NCBI GenBank assembly: GCA_963823535.1
Contig: CAWGLZ010000004.1
Location: 372,001-436,000, forward strand
Source: RPQJ01 sp963823535
GTDB taxonomy: Bacteria; Pseudomonadota; Gammaproteobacteria; Steroidobacterales; Steroidobacteraceae
DNA: 64,000 bases
Direction: 5' to 3'
In this document: one piece after another, positions 59,537 through 64,000 of the stretch
Numbering within the stretch: position 1 is the stretch's first letter
Layout of the letters: each line of letters starts with the position of its first letter
The notes under the pieces: generated by a model
Seen by the model: the letters and a program-made list of their open reading frames with translations, nothing else
Databases searched by the model: none
Told to the model about the DNA's origin: nothing
Program-made: the position numbers and the translations under genes

Positions 59537-60601
59537 TTGACAGCCATGGACCCCAAGGGCGCCGCCCCGGCGGCCGCGCCCATCGAAGCCGACACCGTCA
59601 TCATCGGGGCCGGCCCCGCCGGCCTGTTCCAGGTCTTCGAACTGGGCCTGCTCGGCGTCAGGTCCCACATCCTCGACACGCTCGCGCATCCCGGCGGGCA
59701 ATGCGCGGAACTGTATCCCGACAAGCCCATCTACGACATACCCGCGCTGCCGGTGTGCGGGGCCCAGGAACTCGTGGACCGGCTCATGGAGCAGATCAAG
59801 CCCTTCGGGCCCGAGTTCCACCTCGGTGAGGAGGTCGTCGAGTTGCGTCCTCGCGAGGATGGCCGCTTCGATCTCGGGACCGCGGCGGGCACGCGCTTCA
59901 TCGCCCGGACGGTGGTCATCGCGGCCGGCCTCGGCTCCTTCCAGCCGCGCCGGCTGGGTGTCGAGGGGGCCGACGCCTTCGAGGACCGGCAGGTCCATTA
60001 CCGTGTCCGGAATGCGGCCGATTTCCATGGGCAGCGCCTGGTGATCTTCGGTGGCGGGGATTCGGCGCTCGACTGGGTGGTCGACCTGACCGGCAAGGCG
60101 CGGAGCATCGTCCACGTGCACCGTCGGCCCGAGTTCCGGGCAGCGCCCGCATCCGTCGCCCGCATGCAGCAGCTGGTGGCCGAGGGTCGCATGACCTACG
60201 TGGAGGGCATCGCCGCGGGCATCCGAGCCGAGGGCGGGCGGCTCACGGGCGTGACCGTCAAACGCAGCGACGGGACGCTGGCCGAGCTCGATGCCGACCA
60301 CCTGCTGGCGTTCTTCGGCCTGCACCCGAAGCTCGGGCCGGTCGCCGAGTGGGGTTTCGAACTCGAGCGCAAGGCGATCAGAGTGGACACCGCGAAGTTC
60401 CAGACCAGCGTGCCGGGCATCTTTGCGATCGGCGACATCAATACCTATCCTGGCAAGAAGAAGCTCATCCTGAGCGGCTTCCACGAGGCCGCGCTGGCCG
60501 CGTTCGCGATTGCCGAACACCTGAACCCGGCAAAGAAGGTGCACCTGCAGTACACGACCACGAGCCCGATCATGCAGAAGCGGCTCGGCGTGAACGCCTG
60601 A
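59537..60601 (+). CDS. Ferredoxin/flavodoxin-NADP+ reductase, thioredoxin-reductase-like
   Basis: A 354-residue FAD enzyme. A TTG at 59537 lies 5 bases after GGAGAG; an ATG at 59546 is the alternative. The FAD dinucleotide fold is VIIGAGPAGLFQVFELGLLG, followed by GGQCAELYPDKPIYDIPALP, the NADPH fold VIFGGGDSALDWVVDL, and the C-terminal GDINTYPGKKKLILSGFHEA. The redox-active CxxC of thioredoxin reductases is missing, which is the mark of the TrxR-like ferredoxin-NADP reductases (YumC type). It moves electrons between NADPH and ferredoxin or flavodoxin. It is divergent from hemN and 22 bases from tesB. The last residues (LQYTTTSPIMQKRLGV) are typical of this subgroup. Confidence 0.9.
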   Translation: MTAMDPKGAAPAAAPIEADTVIIGAGPAGLFQVFELGLLGVRSHILDTLAHPGGQCAELYPDKPIYDIPALPVCGAQELVDRLMEQIKPFGPEFHLGEEVVELRPREDGRFDLGTAAGTRFIARTVVIAAGLGSFQPRRLGVEGADAFEDRQVHYRVRNAADFHGQRLVIFGGGDSALDWVVDLTGKARSIVHVHRRPEFRAAPASVARMQQLVAEGRMTYVEGIAAGIRAEGGRLTGVTVKRSDGTLAELDADHLLAFFGLHPKLGPVAEWGFELERKAIRVDTAKFQTSVPGIFAIGDINTYPGKKKLILSGFHEAALAAFAIAEHLNPAKKVHLQYTTTSPIMQKRLGVNA

Positions 60602-60623
60602 GCGCCGACGGACCGGGCGTCGG

Positions 60624-61475
60624 ATGGACCAGTTGCTCGCAGACCTGATCCGGCTGCTCGAACTCGAGCGACTCGAGCACGACCTGTTCCGGGGTGAAAG
60701 TCGCGACATCGGCAGCCCGCAGGTCTTCGGTGGCCAGGTGCTCGGCCAGGCGCTGATGGCCGCGAGTGCCACCGTCGACGGGCGTCTGGTGCACTCGCTG
60801 CATGCGTACTTCCTGCGTCGTGGAGACTTCCGGGCGCCGATCGTCTACGAGGTGGACCGCAGCCGGGACGGGGGCAGTTTCACCAGTCGTCGCGTCGTGG
60901 CCATCCAGCACGGGCAGCAGATCTTCCACATGTCCGCCTCGTTCCAGGTGGAGGAGCAGGGGCCCGATCACCAGGTCTGCGCACCGGAGGTGACGCCACC
61001 GGAGGACTTGCCGGACATGCGCTCCGAGGTGCGCAAGCACCTCGCGGGCATGCCCGAGGAACGTCGCAAGTTCTGGTCGCTCGAGCGACCGTTCGAGTAC
61101 CGCTCGGTGGAACCGGTCGAGGCGGGCGGACCCCGCCCCGGCGTGAGGCATCTCTGGTTCCGGCTGGTCGACCAGTGCCCGGACGATCCGATCCTGCACC
61201 GATGCCTGCTGGCCTACATGTCCGACTACCACCTGCTCGAAACCGCGACGCTCCCGCACGGCCTGTCCTATCGCGCGGGAAAGGTCCTGCTCGCGAGCGT
61301 GGACCACGCGATGTGGTTCCACCGGCCGCTGCGGGTGGACGAATGGCTGCTCTACGCGCTCGTGAGCCCAAGCAGTTCCGGCTCGCGGGGGCTCGCATTC
61401 GGACGCATCTTCGACCGGACGGGTCGCCTGGTGGCGAGCACGGCCCAGGAAGGCCTGATGCGCGAGAAGAACTGA
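60624..61475 (+). CDS. tesB: Acyl-CoA thioesterase II
   Basis: A 283-residue double hot-dog enzyme that hydrolyses acyl-CoA to free acid and CoA. The first half contains FGGQVLGQALMAASATVDGR and HSLHAYFLRRGDFRAPIVYE, with SFTSRRVVAIQHGQQIFHMS and the ASFQVEEQGPDHQ motif. The second half contains the catalytic Asp region (AYMSDYHLLETATLPHG) and WFHRPLRVDEWLLYA ending in SSGSRGLAFGRIFDRTGRLV and TAQEGLMREK. Length and motifs agree with TesB. It is followed after 3 bases by the PhoX gene, suggesting a shared transcript with the flavoprotein, TesB and PhoX. Its physiological substrate is likely medium or long acyl-CoA. Confidence 0.92.
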   Translation: MDQLLADLIRLLELERLEHDLFRGESRDIGSPQVFGGQVLGQALMAASATVDGRLVHSLHAYFLRRGDFRAPIVYEVDRSRDGGSFTSRRVVAIQHGQQIFHMSASFQVEEQGPDHQVCAPEVTPPEDLPDMRSEVRKHLAGMPEERRKFWSLERPFEYRSVEPVEAGGPRPGVRHLWFRLVDQCPDDPILHRCLLAYMSDYHLLETATLPHGLSYRAGKVLLASVDHAMWFHRPLRVDEWLLYALVSPSSSGSRGLAFGRIFDRTGRLVASTAQEGLMREKN

Positions 61476-61478
61476 ATC

Positions 61479-63485
61479 GTGCGTCGACCAGGCATCACGC
61501 GGCGCGACCTGCTGCGGGCCGGCGCCGTGGCGGGCCCGGCCCTTGCCTGGCCGGGAGCGGCGCTATTCGCCGATGACTCAAGCGGACGGCACCGCGCGCC
61601 GGCCCCGCTTCGATTCAAGCCCATTCGTGGCAGCCGCCAGGATGCGGTTCTGGTGCCGGACGACTATGTCGCCCAGGTGCTGCTGCGGTGGGGCGACGCG
61701 CTGTGGCCCGGGGCACCCAGCCTCGACGTGCTTGGCATGACGCAGGGGTCCCTCCTGGCCGACGATGCGGCGGCAGCCCAGGAACGACAGTTCGGCTATA
61801 ACTGCGACGCGCTGCAGTTCTTCCCGCTGGAGTCGACCGCCCGTCGGGGTCTGCTGGCGGTCAATCACGAGTACACGAACGATGAACTGATGTTCCCGGG
61901 TCGCCTGGGCCTCGGGCGCGAGGGCGCGGCGGCGCTCGAGGAGTGGTGCCGGCGTCACCCGGCGGCGGCCCGGTTCGCACTGGCTGCACACGGCGCCTCG
62001 GTGATCGAAGTCGAGTTGAACCAGGGAACGTGGCGGATGGTGCCGGGGACACGCTGGACGCGGCGCGTCACGGGCCGGACGCCGATCGAGATTGCGGGCC
62101 CGGCGCGTGGCCACGCGCTGCTCAGGACGCGGGACGATCCGGGCGGCACCGTCGTGCTCGGCATGCTCGGGAACTGTGCGGGCGGCAAGACGCCCTGGGG
62201 CACCTACCTGACGGCCGAGGAAAACATCGACGACTACTTTGGCCGATTCGACGCCTGGCGCGCGGGCCAGCCGGCCGATTCGCGCCTGCTCGCGGCCCAT
62301 CGGCGGTTTCCGCTCATGGAGACGAGCCTGCATGGCTGGGAATTCACCGAGGCGCGCTTCGATGTCCGGCACGAGCCCCGCGAGGCGCTGCGCTTTGGCT
62401 GGATCGTCGAGATCGATCCGCTGGATCCTGCGGCGCCCGTCCGCAAGCGCACGGCACTCGGCCGCTTCTGCCACGAGGGGGCCACCTGCGTCGTGACCCG
62501 GGACGGGCGAGTGGCGGTGTACACGGGCGATGACGACAAGTTCGAGTACCTGTACAAGTTCGTCAGCCGCGACCGCTGCGATCCGCGCGATCGGCGGGCG
62601 AACCGGGACCTGCTCGACCACGGGACCCTGCACGTTGCGCGCTTCGATTCCGACGGCACCGGCGAGTGGTTGCCGCTGGTGCACGGTCGGGGGCCGCTGG
62701 TCGCGAGCGCGGGCTTCGCGGACCAGGCAGAGGTGTTGATCCGCGCGCGTGCGGCCGCCGACCTGCTCGGCGCGACGCCGATGGATCGTCCCGAGGACGT
62801 GAAGGTCAATCCCCGGACAGGTCTGGTCTACGTGGCGTTCACCAAGAACGACGAGCGTTCACCCGGCGCCAGCGCGCGCTCGGTCTCCGGGCGCACGCTC
62901 GACACCCGGATCGACGCGGCCAATCCGCGCCCGGCCAACGATTTCGGGCACATCCTCGAGGTCGCCGAGACAGGCGAGGATGCGGGAGCGACGACGTTCC
63001 ACTGGAACATCTTCCTGTTGGCTGGCGATCCCCGGGAGGCGGGCGCACGCTTCCTGACCGCGGTGGCCGATCTCGAGCCCGGACGGCTCGCGAGCCACGA
63101 TACGTATTACGCCGGGTTTGGTGACGCTCGGGACATCGCGCCGATCGGCTGCCCCGACAACCTGGGATTCGATCCCGAGGGCCATCTGTGGATCGTCACG
63201 GATGGGGCACAGCCCCGGGGCGACCACAACGGTGCCTTCGCCGTGCCGGTTGCCGGCTCCGAGCGGGGTCGCTTGCGGCAGTTCATGAGCGCCCCGCGCG
63301 GCGCCGAGGTCTGCGGCTGCGAATTCACGCCGGACGGCGAGACCTTGTTCCTGTCGGTCCAGCATCCCGGCGAGGGGGGCACCTTGTCTCAACCGATCAG
63401 TGACTGGCCGGATCGTGACGGCCGGCCTCCGCGGCCGAGCGTCATCGCCGTGCGCAGGCGCGACGGCGGCCGCGTCGGGAGCTGA
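61479..63485 (+). CDS. PhoX-family Tat-exported alkaline phosphatase
   Basis: A 668-residue protein starting at a GTG, with a Tat signal (ITRRDLLRAGAVAGPALA). The mature part is the DUF839/PhoX beta-propeller: FGYNCDALQFF, AVNHEYTNDELMFPG, GNCAGGKTPWGTYLTAEEN (with the Cys and Thr/Glu of the calcium-iron site), TRDGRVAVYTGDDDKFEYLY, RPEDVKVNPRTGLVYVAFTK, DNLGFDPEGHLWIVTDG and EVCGCEFTPDGETLFLSVQH. This calcium- and iron-dependent enzyme releases phosphate from phosphomonoesters outside the cell. No Pho box was seen between tesB and this gene. A 47-residue membrane ORF follows after 9 bases. Confidence 0.88.
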   Translation: MRRPGITRRDLLRAGAVAGPALAWPGAALFADDSSGRHRAPAPLRFKPIRGSRQDAVLVPDDYVAQVLLRWGDALWPGAPSLDVLGMTQGSLLADDAAAAQERQFGYNCDALQFFPLESTARRGLLAVNHEYTNDELMFPGRLGLGREGAAALEEWCRRHPAAARFALAAHGASVIEVELNQGTWRMVPGTRWTRRVTGRTPIEIAGPARGHALLRTRDDPGGTVVLGMLGNCAGGKTPWGTYLTAEENIDDYFGRFDAWRAGQPADSRLLAAHRRFPLMETSLHGWEFTEARFDVRHEPREALRFGWIVEIDPLDPAAPVRKRTALGRFCHEGATCVVTRDGRVAVYTGDDDKFEYLYKFVSRDRCDPRDRRANRDLLDHGTLHVARFDSDGTGEWLPLVHGRGPLVASAGFADQAEVLIRARAAADLLGATPMDRPEDVKVNPRTGLVYVAFTKNDERSPGASARSVSGRTLDTRIDAANPRPANDFGHILEVAETGEDAGATTFHWNIFLLAGDPREAGARFLTAVADLEPGRLASHDTYYAGFGDARDIAPIGCPDNLGFDPEGHLWIVTDGAQPRGDHNGAFAVPVAGSERGRLRQFMSAPRGAEVCGCEFTPDGETLFLSVQHPGEGGTLSQPISDWPDRDGRPPRPSVIAVRRRDGGRVGS

Positions 63486-63494
63486 GGCCGCACC

Positions 63495-63638
63495 GTGCTC
63501 AAGGTGCTCGGCATCGTGCTGCTGGTCGGCCTGATCCTCGTCGGGGCCCTGCTGCCGCTCAAGTACACGGCTCGAATGGGACTGCCGCGACAGTCACGCG
63601 CCAAGGACAGTCGTCCGACCGGACGCGAGGAAGGCTGA
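63495..63638 (+). CDS. 47-residue single-span membrane protein downstream of PhoX
   Basis: Starts at a GTG 9 bases after the PhoX stop. The product begins MLKVLGIVLLVGLILVGALLPLK-like (first codon GTG), forming one hydrophobic helix at the N-terminus, followed by a basic, polar tail (RQSRAKDSRPTGREEG). Its tight spacing to PhoX suggests co-expression. No function is known to me. No distinct ribosome site was seen, so translation may depend on coupling. Confidence 0.5.
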   Translation: MLKVLGIVLLVGLILVGALLPLKYTARMGLPRQSRAKDSRPTGREEG

Positions 63639-63690
63639 GCCGCCAGGAATTCCAGGGTGCGCCCGGCACGTGGGGTCGGGCTGCCGGTGG

Positions 63691-64000
63691 CTACTTGAGC
63701 CCGAGTTCGAAGCGAACCCTGTTCTCGTGGCTCGTGACCTTGCCGTCACGGACCTTGAAGACGCGCGTCGGATCGACGCCGCCGCCCTCGAGCAGTGCGC
63801 CCTCGATCGCGCCTGCGCGCGCCTCGGCCAGACGCTCGAGCTCGGTCTCGGACACCATGATGCCCTCGCGTGCCTTGCCCTCGAGGAACTCGATCTTCGC
63901 GGCCTGTCGCAGCGCCTTGGCTTCGGCACGGGAAGTGCCCTCGGGCGGCTCGGGCGGCTCGGGAATCTGCGGCTCGGCACCGGTTTGCTGCTTCACCAGG
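63691..64000 (-). CDS. C-terminal part of a larger protein, DUF748-like
   Basis: The frame is open through the right end of the window, so about 100 C-terminal residues are visible and the start lies outside. The end contains ETELERLAEARAGAIEGALL, then a stretch with GGGVDPTRVFKVRDGKV and a final RVRFELGLK. The pattern of an RA-x-AI-x-x-x-L helix followed by GVDPTRVF and a closing beta strand resembles the C-terminus of DUF748/AsmA-like envelope proteins, where a small OmpA-like fold ends the chain. A Pro/Glu-rich linker (PEPPEPPEG) precedes it. The assignment is tentative. A GTG at 63996 is probably internal. Confidence 0.45.
   Translation of the reverse strand, partial: LVKQQTGAEPQIPEPPEPPEGTSRAEAKALRQAAKIEFLEGKAREGIMVSETELERLAEARAGAIEGALLEGGGVDPTRVFKVRDGKVTSHENRVRFELGLK

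Noticed and set aside
1..64000. tRNA, rRNA, CRISPR array, insertion sequence or attachment site
   Set aside because: No T-loop-like runs, repeat-spacer arrays, transposase motifs or flanking direct repeats were noticed by eye; a tRNAscan-SE and ISfinder run would settle this.

Overview
The window is GC-rich, densely coded chromosomal DNA from a Gram-negative bacterium. Outer-membrane receptors, lipoproteins, an LpxD-type acyltransferase, PrpE and Pat enzymes and a Dnr-controlled denitrification block point to a gammaproteobacterium. The mix resembles Steroidobacterales, Nevskiales or Xanthomonadales relatives, but the lineage is an inference. I saw no tRNA, rRNA, IS element, CRISPR array or phage gene.

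Layout. 1-5.8 kb: an exported protein cut by the window edge, two exported serine hydrolases with the class A beta-lactamase motif set, and an exported phosphotransferase with the domain order of glucan water dikinases; one hydrolase is translationally coupled to the phosphotransferase. 6-8.8 kb: an AraC regulator, a small uncertain gene and an LssY-domain lipoprotein. 8.8-11.9 kb: SstT and an SLC13-type permease. 11.9-30 kb: several genes of short-chain acyl-CoA control, namely PrpE, a histone-deacetylase-fold enzyme divergent from a Pat-type lysine acetyltransferase, and a convergent two-component pair like CrbS/CrbR (MxtR/ErdR). Between them lie an ABC exporter operon, a Cu/Zn-SOD-like protein, a 40-residue membrane peptide, an oxidoreductase, a lipoprotein and an OprO/P-type porin. 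30-39.4 kb: a DUF1295 protein coupled to a threonine dehydratase-like enzyme, an RlmD/TrmA-type methyltransferase overlapping tail to tail with PPK2, a patatin with an outer-membrane barrel, a membrane protein and an unusually long PLP enzyme. 39.4-48.3 kb: hemolysin III, a possible Pho box before a surface lipoprotein and TonB receptor pair, O-acetylhomoserine sulfhydrylase and a heme-type TonB receptor. 48.3-50.5 kb: an LpxD-like acyltransferase behind a fatty acid desaturase.

50.7-59.4 kb is a denitrification block, all on the minus strand: hemN, norZ (quinol NO reductase), nnrS, a SirB2-family gene, a Crp/Fnr (Dnr-type) regulator and a nirS whose product carries an extra N-terminal cytochrome c domain. 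Perfect TTGAC-N4-GTCAA palindromes lie upstream of nirS, norZ and hemN; the nirS and norZ copies are identical. No heme d1 maturation genes are present here.

59.5-64 kb: a ferredoxin-NADP reductase-like flavoprotein, TesB, a Tat-exported PhoX phosphatase with a small membrane ORF behind it, and the C-terminus of a protein that may belong to DUF748. PhoX, the porin, the possible Pho box and PPK2 suggest attention to phosphorus supply, but they are scattered, not one operon.
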